Below, one piece after another: positions 17,014 to 24,126 of a DNA stretch of 24,126 nt (its first letter is position 1; every line of letters begins with the position of its first letter). This DNA is from Chloroflexota bacterium (GTDB lineage: Bacteria > Chloroflexota > UBA11872). Where the stretch lies: assembly GCA_026707185.1 (NCBI GenBank), contig JAPOXI010000125.1, positions 1-24,126 of the forward strand, given 5' to 3'. Below the pieces are notes generated by a model. It was not told the DNA's origin. It ran no database searches and worked only from the letters and a program-made list of their open reading frames with translations. Made by a program: the position numbers and the translations under genes.

Positions 17014-17038
17014 CCACCGGGACCATTGGACGCTCCGC

Positions 17039-17082
17039 TTGCATTGGAAATGCACGATGCATGCACAAGGCTTGCACCGCCC
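17039..17082. promoter_or_regulatory. Four 11-bp direct repeats upstream of the exporter operon, putative response-regulator operator
   Basis: Four units in exact 11-bp register start TTGCAT (17039), ATGCAC (17050), ATGCAC (17061) and TTGCAC (17072). This is the best copy of the motif in the window. A -10-like TACTAA (17086-17091) lies 8 bases after the last core, so the repeats would overlap the -35 position, as in PhoB-activated promoters. The exporter ATG is at 17128. Confidence 0.68.
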
Positions 17083-17127
17083 GGGTACTAAGCTCCCCGG
17101 CAGACCCGCCAGCGAGCGAGTAACGCA

Positions 17128-19881
17128 ATGTCGTTGAAGCCGAACGCACAGGATCGATCGCAGCCGAACGGCGCCGACGCCTCGCCGTCGCGGTCACCAA
17201 CCGTGGCTCGGCTGCGCCGGGTCGGTCGCGTAATCGCCTGGCCAATTCGGGCGCTGTATTCGCTCCTCCGCCGCTACTGGCTGCTGCTACTGCTGCTTGC
17301 CGCAGTGGCCGCGTTCGGCTACTACATCGTGCTCCCACGCGTGCAGGAAGAGGAAGTTGTGGAGGTGCCTCCGCAACCCGTGGAGGCGGTCCGCCAAGAT
17401 CTGCTGGTGACCGTCCCCGCCACCGGCACGCTGGACTTCGGCACGCTCGTTCAGGTTGGCTTTGAAAACGCCGGCGTACTCACCGAGCTCAGGGTAGGGG
17501 CCGGAGACGCCGTGGCCGCCGGCGACGTCCTGGCCTTACAGGAAGCGGACGACCTGACGCGTGACATTGACGATGCCGTTTCCGCGCTGCGCCGGGCCGA
17601 GCTGGATCTGGCCGAGTTTCTCGAGGACCTGGAGCCTGATCCGGACGTCTACGCCTTGCGCCGGGCGGAACTGGACCTGGCCGAGGCTCGCGCCGCCCTT
17701 GAAGACCTGGAGATCCCGCCCGACGCAGCCAGCATTGCGTCGGGCGAAGCATCGGTGGCCTCGTCCAGCGCGCAGGTCGCCTCGGCCCGGGCGAACGTTG
17801 CTTCCGCCCAGGCGCGGGTGACCTCCGCTCAGGCGCAGGTAAACACGGCCCGCGACAACCTGGCTGATTTGCTGGCCGACGCTACTGAAACAGAACTCGC
17901 CGAGGCTGAGAGCAGCGTGACGTCCGCCGAAGCATCGCTAATCAGCGCGCAGGGCGCCCTGACCGATCTGCTGGCCGGTGCGACCGGGCTTGAAGTCCAG
18001 AGAGCCCGCGACAACCTAGTAGCTGCGCAGGAGGCCGTGGTGGCCGCGCGTCGCGATCGTGACTCCGCAGTAGCCGCGCACCCATCCGTCCTTGCGGACG
18101 CCGAGTCCAAGCTCGCGAGCGCCCAGGCGGCCGTCATTTCGGCCCAGGTCGAGTTGGGGGAACTGCGCACCAAGCCGACCGCTAACGACATCCGAAACGC
18201 TGAGATCGCACTGGAACAAGCGCGCCTGACCCACGACGACACCGTGCGGACGGACAGCAACGCAAGCGCCGAAGCCAAGGAACGGGCTGCCGTGACCTAC
18301 GAAGAGGCTCAGCGCGCCTTTGCCGAAGCGGTTCGGCCGGCCACCGCCGAAGAATTGGCCGAGGCCGAGGCCAACCTAGCCGCCGCCGAGGCCAATCGCG
18401 CCGTGGCGCAGGCCGCGCGCGACGACTTGGTTGGGGGTCCGGATCTTGCGGATCTCAACGAGGCGATCACAACCGCCGAACGCAACGAGGCCACCGCCGC
18501 AGCCGAGTTGGACGACCTTCTGGGCGGACCGAGTTCGACGGAACTGGCCACGCGCCGCGCCAACGTCGCCTCGGCCGAAAGCGCTCTAGCCGTGGCACGC
18601 GCCAGGCTGGACGACCTCAGTGCGGAGGTCGACGCCAGCGATGTGCGCCTCGCTGAGGAAGACGTACGCATTGCGGAGGAAGACGTGCTGGTCGCGGAAG
18701 AGGACGTACTCGTCGCCGAACAGAACGTTACCTCCGCGCTGGCCGGCCTTGCCGACGCCGAGGCCAGGCTGGCCGATCTCTTGGCGGGGGCGGATGCATC
18801 GGAACTGCGCCAGGCTCAACTGGCGATTGCCCGAGCTGAGATTGACCTGGCCGACTTGCGCGAAGACGCAGAGCCGGAACCCGATCCGCTGGGGGTCGAG
18901 CGCCTGGAACTGGCGCTGTCGGATGCCGCGCGAGCGCTCGAGACTGCTCGCACGGCCCTGGCAGATGCCACGCTCATCTCGCCAACGACTGGAGTCGTTC
19001 TTACCGTCGATGCCGACGTTGGCGAGCGGGTCTCCGCCGCCTTCCTAACCGTCGGTGTCTCGGACAGCCTGCGCGTCCGCGTCAACATCGACGAGAACGA
19101 CATTGGAGCGCTAGAGGTGGGTCAACCTGCCGATCTGACCTTCACGGCCCTGGACGATCGCGAATACACGGGCAAGGTGGCATGGATTGCGGTGCAAGGC
19201 GAAGTCGACCAGGGGCTTGTGACCTTTCCGGTTGACATTTCCCTTGACGCGCCCGACGAGCACCTGCGAGCCGGTCTGACCGCGGACGTTGAAATCCTGG
19301 TTGCCGAGGCGCGCAACGTCATTGTCGTGCCCAAAGCTGCGGTGCAGACGACGCCACGGGGCGGCGTGGTGTTTGTGGCCGCCGCAGATGGAACGGCCAG
19401 CCGCCGCGTCGTTCAGACGGGACTGAGCGGACGACTGCTGATAGAAGTCGTCTCCGGCCTGGAAGCTGGCGAGCGGGTGATGCCCAACGCCGCGCAGGCG
19501 CAGGCCGAGGCCCGCGCCGCGGCCCAAGCCGCTCGCGCGGCGGCCGGCGACCAGGGCGGACAGGCCGCTCAACCCGGCGGCCAAGCCGGTCAGGGCGGAC
19601 AGGCCGGCGCTGGCGCCCCCGCGGCTGGCGTTCAACCGGCCGCGGGCGGCGCCCAGCCAGCGGCTGGCTCGGCAGCCACGAACAACCAGGGAAGCCAGGG
19701 TGGCGCAGGCGGCGGCCAGACTGGCCAGGGCGGGCCGCCGGCGGGCTTCCAGGGCCGCACGCCACCGCCCGGTGTCCAGCCCGGCCAATTTCAAGGTCAG
19801 CGGGGCCAGGGTGGTCAGCGAGGTCAACGGGGACAAGGTGCCGGCGCTGGCGGCGGGGCCGGCGGAGGTGGAGGCGCATAG
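17128..19881 (+). CDS. MacA/HlyD-like membrane fusion protein with an extremely long coiled coil and Gly/Gln-rich tail
   Basis: At 917 residues it is more than twice the length of E. coli MacA (about 370). Layout: cytoplasmic basic N-terminus (1-49); membrane anchor (about 50-69); first half of a biotinyl-lipoyl-like domain (about 85-140, [20 protein letters not shown]); an Ala/Asp/Glu-rich coiled coil (about 140-615); second lipoyl half ([19 protein letters not shown], 615-633); beta-barrel and membrane-proximal domains (about 640-787); then a disordered Ala/Gly/Gln/Pro tail (788-917). The coiled coil has recurring turns such as [39 protein letters not shown] and [13 protein letters not shown], which suggests growth by internal duplication. 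It is followed directly by the ATPase and permease genes. It should bridge the transporter to the outer envelope. No outer-membrane partner is visible in the window. Confidence 0.9.
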   Translation: MSLKPNAQDRSQPNGADASPSRSPTVARLRRVGRVIAWPIRALYSLLRRYWLLLLLLAAVAAFGYYIVLPRVQEEEVVEVPPQPVEAVRQDLLVTVPATGTLDFGTLVQVGFENAGVLTELRVGAGDAVAAGDVLALQEADDLTRDIDDAVSALRRAELDLAEFLEDLEPDPDVYALRRAELDLAEARAALEDLEIPPDAASIASGEASVASSSAQVASARANVASAQARVTSAQAQVNTARDNLADLLADATETELAEAESSVTSAEASLISAQGALTDLLAGATGLEVQRARDNLVAAQEAVVAARRDRDSAVAAHPSVLADAESKLASAQAAVISAQVELGELRTKPTANDIRNAEIALEQARLTHDDTVRTDSNASAEAKERAAVTYEEAQRAFAEAVRPATAEELAEAEANLAAAEANRAVAQAARDDLVGGPDLADLNEAITTAERNEATAAAELDDLLGGPSSTELATRRANVASAESALAVARARLDDLSAEVDASDVRLAEEDVRIAEEDVLVAEEDVLVAEQNVTSALAGLADAEARLADLLAGADASELRQAQLAIARAEIDLADLREDAEPEPDPLGVERLELALSDAARALETARTALADATLISPTTGVVLTVDADVGERVSAAFLTVGVSDSLRVRVNIDENDIGALEVGQPADLTFTALDDREYTGKVAWIAVQGEVDQGLVTFPVDISLDAPDEHLRAGLTADVEILVAEARNVIVVPKAAVQTTPRGGVVFVAAADGTASRRVVQTGLSGRLLIEVVSGLEAGERVMPNAAQAQAEARAAAQAARAAAGDQGGQAAQPGGQAGQGGQAGAGAPAAGVQPAAGGAQPAAGSAATNNQGSQGGAGGGQTGQGGPPAGFQGRTPPPGVQPGQFQGQRGQGGQRGQRGQGAGAGGGAGGGGGA
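18643..18726 (+). repeat. Four tandem heptad (21-bp) repeats inside the fusion protein gene
   Basis: Residues 506-533 read as four consecutive 7-residue units: [21 protein letters not shown] and VLVAEQN. They are ideal coiled-coil heptads. The DNA copies have diverged at synonymous sites, so this is not a very recent slippage. Confidence 0.85.
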
Positions 19882-19883
19882 CC

Positions 19884-20588
19884 ATGGCCGCAACCTCGGT
19901 GCGCCCTCCGCCGACGATTGACGTCGTTGGCCTGTCCAAGACCTACCAGATGGGTGACGTGAAGGTCGAGGCCCTGCGTGGGGTCACATTCTCCATTGAC
20001 CCCGGCGAGATGGTGGCCATCATGGGCCCGTCGGGCTCTGGAAAGTCCACGGCCATGAACCTGCTGGGCTGCCTGGATTCACCCACCGAGGGCAGCTATC
20101 GACTCGACGGCGAGGATGTGGAAGGTCTCAGCGAGGATGCGCTGGCCGACATCCGCCTGCGAAAAATCGGCTTCGTCTTTCAGTCGTTCAATCTGCTCCC
20201 GCGCATGACCGCGCGCGAGCAGGTGGAACTGCCGTTGATGTACGCCGGCGCGGGCAAACGCCGGGAGCGGGCCCTCGAGGCTTTGGCCACCGTTGGGCTG
20301 GCCGATCGGGTCGACCACTCGCCCGTTGAACTCTCCGGCGGCCAGCAGCAGCGTGTGGCCATCGCCCGGGCCCTGGTCACCCGGCCGCAATTGCTCCTGG
20401 CCGATGAACCAACCGGCAACCTGGACACCGCCTCGGCCGACGAAATCATGGACGCGATTGAGCAGTTGAACCGAGAGCATGGCATCACGACTATTCTGGT
20501 CACCCACGAGATGGAAGTCGCCTTGCGAGCGCGTCGGGTGATTCGGCTCCGCGACGGTCTGCTTGAGAAGGACGAGGTGATGGAATGA
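19884..20588 (+). CDS. MacB-type ABC transporter ATP-binding protein
   Basis: A 234-residue ATPase of the LolD/MacB branch. Walker A is GPSGSGKST (48-56), Q-loop Gln100 in [13 protein letters not shown], signature LSGGQQQR (150-157), Walker B LLLADEP (170-176) and switch His208 in LVTHEM. The ATG lies 2 bases after the fusion-protein stop, with GGAGG-type sequence in the end of that gene. Its own end overlaps the permease start by 4 bases (ATGA), so the three genes are one operon. It should power substrate export or mechanotransmission by the permease. Confidence 0.96.
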   Translation: MAATSVRPPPTIDVVGLSKTYQMGDVKVEALRGVTFSIDPGEMVAIMGPSGSGKSTAMNLLGCLDSPTEGSYRLDGEDVEGLSEDALADIRLRKIGFVFQSFNLLPRMTAREQVELPLMYAGAGKRRERALEALATVGLADRVDHSPVELSGGQQQRVAIARALVTRPQLLLADEPTGNLDTASADEIMDAIEQLNREHGITTILVTHEMEVALRARRVIRLRDGLLEKDEVME

Positions 20589-21886
20589 CCCCAGCCGACG
20601 GACTTCGCGTGGCCTTCCGAGCGCTGGCAGCCAACAAGCTGCGAACGGCGCTCACCCTGCTGGGCATGGTTATCGGCGTGGCCGCCGTGATTACGCTCAT
20701 GTCGATCGGCGCCGGCGTACAGACGTCGATTGAAGAGAGGATCCGTCAGGCCGGAACGAATCTGCTGTCAGTCAGCCCCGGCGCTAGTAACAATCGCTTC
20801 GGAGGGTTCAGGACCCGCGGAGGCGGCGGCGGGGTGCGGACGCTGACCGCGCAGGACGCCCAAGCCATCGCGGATGCCAACATCCCCGGCATCACGGTTC
20901 TCTATGCGTCCCGCTCGTTCAACGGGTCGTTCGTCTCGCCCGACGGCGCCGTTCAAGCCTCCGTCAACGGCGTTTCAGAGGTCTACCCCGCGGTACGCAA
21001 TGCCGAGGTTGGCACCGGTGCATTCTTTTCCGCCGACGACGTTGCGCGCGCCTCACGCGTGGTGGTCCTTGGCGACACGCTGGCCACCGACCTCTTTCCC
21101 AACGGCGACGCCGTGGGCGAGACGGTGCGGCTGAACACCCAGCCGTTCACCATTGTCGGCATCCTGGCCTCGGACGGCGGCAGCTCGTTTCAGAGCAACG
21201 ACGACTCGGCCTTTATCCCCCTGCCCACCCTCACCAGCCGGCTGAATCCGTCCAAGACGTCGGCAGGCGACGATGTGGTTTCCTCCATCGTCGTGCAATT
21301 GGTCGACGAAAATGACGCGACGGTGTCCGGGGTCACCCAGGGCATCGAGTCCCTTCTGCTCAGCCGGCACGACTCCGAAGAGCAGGACTTCACCGTCGGC
21401 AGCCAGGCCGATCAGATCGAGACGATCTCCGAGGTCACCGACACCATGTCGCTGTTCCTGGGCGCCGTGGCCGGGATCTCGTTGCTGGTCGGCGGCATCG
21501 GCATCATGAACATCATGCTCGTGTCAGTCACCGAGCGGACTCGCGAAATCGGCATCCGCAAGGCCATCGGGGCCAAGCGACGCGACATCATGTCGCAGTT
21601 CATGATTGAGGCCGTGGCGGTCAGCATGGGCGGCGGGCTGGCTGGCGTCCTGCTCGGCGTGGCGATTTCCCTCGGTCTCAACGACCTTGGCGCAGGCGCC
21701 GAGCAGACGACGGGTGGGGGCGGACCGCGCGGTAATCCATTCGCCGGCGGGTTAACCACCACCATCACGCTGGAGCCCATCATCCTGGCACTCGTTGTGT
21801 CCGTGGTGATTGGCCTGGTATTTGGCATTTACCCGGCCTCCCGCGCCTCGCGCCTGGCGCCGATTGAAGCGCTGAGGTACGAGTAG
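20585..21886 (+). CDS. MacB-like ABC transporter permease (FtsX domain)
   Basis: A 433-residue permease with the usual MacB layout: TM1 (about 20-42), a large outward-facing MacB_PCD domain (about 45-285), then TM2 (about 288-312), TM3 (about 342-366) and TM4 (about 397-418). [21 protein letters not shown] (starting at residue 315) is the conserved cytoplasmic FtsX loop, and [18 protein letters not shown] is the standard C-terminal end. A Gly-rich loop (about 370-390) lies between TM3 and TM4. Here the ATPase is a separate gene, unlike the fused E. coli MacB. The start overlaps the ATPase stop (ATGA), consistent with translational coupling. The cargo is unknown. Confidence 0.95.
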   Translation: MTPADGLRVAFRALAANKLRTALTLLGMVIGVAAVITLMSIGAGVQTSIEERIRQAGTNLLSVSPGASNNRFGGFRTRGGGGGVRTLTAQDAQAIADANIPGITVLYASRSFNGSFVSPDGAVQASVNGVSEVYPAVRNAEVGTGAFFSADDVARASRVVVLGDTLATDLFPNGDAVGETVRLNTQPFTIVGILASDGGSSFQSNDDSAFIPLPTLTSRLNPSKTSAGDDVVSSIVVQLVDENDATVSGVTQGIESLLLSRHDSEEQDFTVGSQADQIETISEVTDTMSLFLGAVAGISLLVGGIGIMNIMLVSVTERTREIGIRKAIGAKRRDIMSQFMIEAVAVSMGGGLAGVLLGVAISLGLNDLGAGAEQTTGGGGPRGNPFAGGLTTTITLEPIILALVVSVVIGLVFGIYPASRASRLAPIEALRYE

Positions 21887-21901
21887 GCCCCGCGTCTTTC
21901 G

Positions 21902-22159
21902 CTAGCGTCTCCGCCGTGGTGAGGACAGCGAGAGCAGCGCAATCCCAAAGCCAAATCCCGCAACCTCGCCCAGCACAAGCCCGGGCCAAGGCGAGAGGCC
22001 GGTGATGACCCAGTACAGCATCGCCACCACCACAGCCAGCACGGTCATCGCCAGGGTGGCCGCGAGCACTTCTTCCAGCAACGGGTCGATTCGCCGCCCC
22101 CACAGCGGCCGCCAGGGTCGGCGACCGGCCTGGACTGACGGAGATCCCGAGTGAGGCAT
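21902..22159 (-). CDS. Small two-helix membrane protein
   Basis: An 85-residue frame convergent with the permease gene (15-bp gap). It has a charged N-terminus, two likely membrane helices (about 30-54 and 57-78) and a basic C-terminal end (SSPRRRR). I do not recognise a family. The hydrophobic pattern and its fit into an otherwise empty gap favour a real gene, but the ribosome site is weak. An overlapping frame on the same strand (21780-22103) has no such pattern. Confidence 0.55.
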   Translation of the reverse strand: MPHSGSPSVQAGRRPWRPLWGRRIDPLLEEVLAATLAMTVLAVVVAMLYWVITGLSPWPGLVLGEVAGFGFGIALLSLSSPRRRR

Positions 22160-22254
22160 ATCCGAGTCTAGCCCGCCACTCTGTTAGTCCCCGAAACAGC
22201 GCTTTGATAGCATGAGCGGGCTACAGATTTGTCACGCGTCGGAAGGACAAGCAG

Positions 22255-22695
22255 ATGGCCAAGATGATTCCGCTCATTGGATCCAGTGAAGCCGGTCCCC
22301 TGGGGGCCATGCACCTGCCCAGGCTCTGGCTCAAGGTGACCCTGTCGGCCGCCGGCGCGCTGAATGAGGAATACGACGCGTGCGGCGCTGGTTTCGATCA
22401 GATGGTTCTGGACGGACTTGGCGTTGACCGCGACGCGGCCGTGGCCTACCTGACCGACGAGAAGCCGACCTATCCGCAGTTTGAGCAGTGGGTGGTCGAC
22501 CAGAATGGCGGCAGCATCGATCAGTCGGTGATCGACGCCTCCAACGCGGCCATTGCCGGTTACAACCACGGCGATGACATAGTCTCGGCCATCTCGTCGG
22601 CCGCCGGCACGAACGCGGATGGCGGCATCACAGACGCCGTGACGCTCAACGCGCTTGAGGATTGGAACGAGATTCACGGGGAAGTGACCGGCTAA
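22255..22695 (+). CDS. DUF5069-like protein
   Basis: A 146-residue soluble protein. The first part (about residues 15-82) resembles DUF5069: HLPRLWLKVTLSAAGAL, an acidic YDACGAGFD, LGVDRDAAVAYL and YPQFEQWV. The rest is rich in Ala and Asp and is not recognised. GGAAGGA lies about 10 bases before the ATG. Function is unknown. It is followed by a hairpin and then a beta-hydroxyacid dehydrogenase on the same strand. The family match is made by eye and is moderate. Confidence 0.65.
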   Translation: MAKMIPLIGSSEAGPLGAMHLPRLWLKVTLSAAGALNEEYDACGAGFDQMVLDGLGVDRDAAVAYLTDEKPTYPQFEQWVVDQNGGSIDQSVIDASNAAIAGYNHGDDIVSAISSAAGTNADGGITDAVTLNALEDWNEIHGEVTG

Positions 22696-22716
22696 CGCCC
22701 GGACACAACGGAATTA

Positions 22717-22754
22717 CGGGGCGCGGACGGCCAACCAGGGCCCTCCGCGCCCCG
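22717..22754 (+). terminator. GC-rich hairpin between the DUF5069-like gene and the dehydrogenase gene
   Basis: CGGGGCGCGGA (22717-22727) pairs perfectly with TCCGCGCCCCG (22744-22754), with an inner GGCC/GGCC pairing in the loop. It lies 21 bases after the stop of the DUF5069-like gene. There is no T-run, so it may be a weak terminator or an RNA-stabilising element. Confidence 0.55.
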
Positions 22755-22777
22755 CACCGCTTAAGGGGGAACGACTG

Positions 22778-23668
22778 ATGGCGGCTACGACACAACGGAT
22801 CGGATTCGTCGGCGTCGGACGGATGGGCGCCAACATGGCGCGCCACCTCAACGATGAGGGCTTCACGGTCTCCGCCGTATACGACGTGCAACGCGACATC
22901 GCGGAAGCGCTGGCGGGTGAGCTCGACTGCCTGGCCCCTGACACGCTGGCGGCCGTAACGGCGGCCTCCGACGTCGTAATCACGGTGGTTACCGATGACT
23001 CGTCGATGCATGACGTGTTCAGTGAAAGCGGCGACAGCCTGCTGACTGACGCCGCCGGCACGACCTTCATCAACTGCGCGACCATCACGCCGCAGGTCCA
23101 CGTGGACGTTGAGGCGCTGGCCGAAGCCGCCGGCGCCAGCAGCCTGGAGGGCTGCATGGCCAGCAGCATCACGCAGGCGCGGGACGGCACGCTGTACTTG
23201 ATGTGCGGCGGCCGCGAGGACGTCTACCAGGCTGTCGAGCCAATCCTGGAGAGTCTCAGCATCTCGCGCATGTACATCGGGCCCGCCGGTACTGCTGCCC
23301 AGGTCAAGGCCCTCGTCAACATGGTCATGAACATCAACACCGCCGGCCTGGCCGAGGGCCTGGGGCTTGGCGCCGCGTTGGGGCTTGATCTGGAAATGCT
23401 GCAAACAGTGTTCTCACAGACCGGCGCCAACTCGCGGGTGCTCGAGACCGACGGCGAAGACATGGTTATCCGCGACCACGAGTGCTACTTCTCCTCGGCC
23501 CATGCCTCCAAGGACTCGGGCATCGCCCTCTCGCTGGCTGACGACGCCGGGCTCAACCTGCCGCTGGCCCGCGCCACCAAGGCGCAGTACGACCGCATGA
23601 TCGAAGCCGGCAAAGGCGAGCTTGACAAGTCCGGCATCGCCGAACTGACCTTTCCCGGCCGCAACTAA
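22778..23668 (+). CDS. Beta-hydroxyacid dehydrogenase (3-hydroxyisobutyrate dehydrogenase family)
   Basis: A 296-residue protein of normal family length, expected to oxidise a beta-hydroxyacid with NAD(P) in the cytoplasm. The Rossmann loop is FVGVGRMGANMARHL (10-24), followed by YDVQRD (35-40), where Asp36 suggests NAD preference. The catalytic lysine is Lys177 in AAQVKALVNMV, with Asn181 four residues on. The substrate loop, usually DAPVSGG, reads LEGCMASS (123-130), so the substrate may not be 3-hydroxyisobutyrate. AGGGGG lies about 10 bases upstream of the ATG. The convergent aminotransferase could be functionally linked, since such dehydrogenases make semialdehydes that class III aminotransferases use; this is only a guess. 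Confidence 0.92.
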   Translation: MAATTQRIGFVGVGRMGANMARHLNDEGFTVSAVYDVQRDIAEALAGELDCLAPDTLAAVTAASDVVITVVTDDSSMHDVFSESGDSLLTDAAGTTFINCATITPQVHVDVEALAEAAGASSLEGCMASSITQARDGTLYLMCGGREDVYQAVEPILESLSISRMYIGPAGTAAQVKALVNMVMNINTAGLAEGLGLGAALGLDLEMLQTVFSQTGANSRVLETDGEDMVIRDHECYFSSAHASKDSGIALSLADDAGLNLPLARATKAQYDRMIEAGKGELDKSGIAELTFPGRN

Positions 23669-23684
23669 GTCGGCCAGCTTTCGG

Positions 23685-23709
23685 ACGGGGCCGCCGTGGG
23701 CGGCACCGT
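23685..23709. terminator. Short-loop hairpin between convergent genes
   Basis: ACGGGGCCGCC (23685-23695) pairs with GGCGGCACCGT (23699-23709) with one mismatch and a 3-base loop, followed on the plus strand by the T-rich CTGGTTGTTG. It sits between the ends of the dehydrogenase and aminotransferase genes and could terminate both. Confidence 0.6.
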
Positions 23710-23738
23710 CTGGTTGTTGACGAGGGCCGCGCGAAGCC

Positions 23739-24126
23739 TCAGACCATCGCCTGGTCGGCCAGGTCCAGCGCCTCGTCCACCACGGCCAGGCCTTCGCGCA
23801 ACTCGTCCAGCGTGATGGTCAACGGCGGGTTCACCATCACCCAGTTCCAGCGCGTCATCGTCGCCACGCCCCGCTCGAGCATGTACGCGAACATTTCCTT
23901 CATGACGCCGTAGTTCTCGAACGCCGGGTCAATCTGCGGCACCAGCGGCTCGCGGGTTTCGCGGTTGCGGACCAATTCCAGCGCCGAGAACAGGCCAATG
24001 CTGCGCGCCTCGCCGATGCTCGGGTGGCGAGCCGCCATCGCCGCGTAGTCGTCCTTCAGCGTCTCACCCAGCTCCGCCACCCGCTCCGGGATGCCTTCGT
24101 CGCGGTAGGCCTGGATCGTCGCCAGC
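23739..24126 (-). CDS. Class III aminotransferase, C-terminal part only
   Basis: The frame is open to the window edge; about 128 C-terminal residues are present and the N-terminal part, with the PLP lysine, lies outside. Visible landmarks are IQAYRDEGIPERVAELGETL, HPSIGEARSIGLFSALELV, and the end WVMVNPPLTITLDELREGL, all typical of the C-terminal small domain of PLP-dependent class III (omega-amino acid) aminotransferases. A GTG in frame at 24080 could be mistaken for a start, but the homology continues upstream of it. The substrate cannot be read from this part. Confidence 0.88.
   Translation of the reverse strand, partial: LATIQAYRDEGIPERVAELGETLKDDYAAMAARHPSIGEARSIGLFSALELVRNRETREPLVPQIDPAFENYGVMKEMFAYMLERGVATMTRWNWVMVNPPLTITLDELREGLAVVDEALDLADQAMV

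Noticed and set aside
21780..22103. Minus-strand frame overlapping the end of the permease gene
   Set aside because: It overlaps a well-supported gene, and the alternative frame 21902-22159 has the membrane-helix pattern.
24078..24080. GTG 24080 as the start of the aminotransferase
   Set aside because: The frame and family resemblance continue upstream to the window edge, so the gene is truncated rather than short.
1..24126. Defence island, phage or CRISPR system
   Set aside because: No nuclease, helicase, recombinase, integrase or spacer-repeat array was found; the repeats seen are operator-like or within genes.

Overview
The window is high-GC, densely coded bacterial DNA with no rRNA, tRNA, CRISPR array, insertion sequence or phage gene that I can see. 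The gene mix suggests a Chloroflexota-like, SAR202 or sponge-associated lineage: a PhyH dioxygenase, enolase-superfamily and Gfo/Idh/MocA enzymes, a DUF1697 protein, membrane-anchored hydrolase paralogs, and a very long alanine-rich membrane fusion protein with a Gly/Gln tail. This placement is inference from gene content and style; there is no marker gene to confirm it.

Left part (1-13,611). A truncated PhyH-type dioxygenase (minus strand) is divergent from an RtcB-family RNA ligase. Then come four paralogous, membrane-anchored alpha/beta hydrolases, all on the plus strand (2144, 5263, 7112, 11342), called P1 to P4 here. Between them lie single-gene catabolic enzymes in mixed orientation: a Gfo/Idh/MocA oxidoreductase, an L-rhamnonate-dehydratase-like enolase-superfamily enzyme and an aldo/keto reductase. 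A DUF1697 gene and a perfect 16-bp hairpin close the region. P2 and P4 keep an intact Ser-Asp-His triad. P3 has lost the nucleophilic serine, and P1 has lost all three residues, so likely pseudoenzymes alternate with likely active enzymes along the chromosome.

Middle part (13,784-21,886). This looks like one regulated envelope module: a secreted protein with two helical repeats (minus), an OmpR/PhoB-type response regulator (minus), a divergently transcribed sensor histidine kinase (plus), and a MacAB-like exporter of a 917-residue fusion protein, an ATPase and a permease (plus). The three non-coding gaps of this module each contain direct repeats of a (A/T/G)TGCA(C/T) core in register every 11 bp. 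This is the geometry expected for an OmpR/PhoB-family regulator, so the gaps are probably the regulator's own binding sites. The simplest reading is a self-contained regulon in which the two-component system controls itself, the secreted protein and the exporter.

Right part (21,902-24,126). A small two-helix membrane protein (minus), a DUF5069-like protein, a beta-hydroxyacid dehydrogenase and the C-terminal part of a class III aminotransferase (minus, cut by the window end). Hairpins that could be terminators lie between the last three genes.

The two most interesting signals are the 11-bp-periodic operator shared by the three module gaps, and the paralogous hydrolase set with stepwise loss of its catalytic triad.
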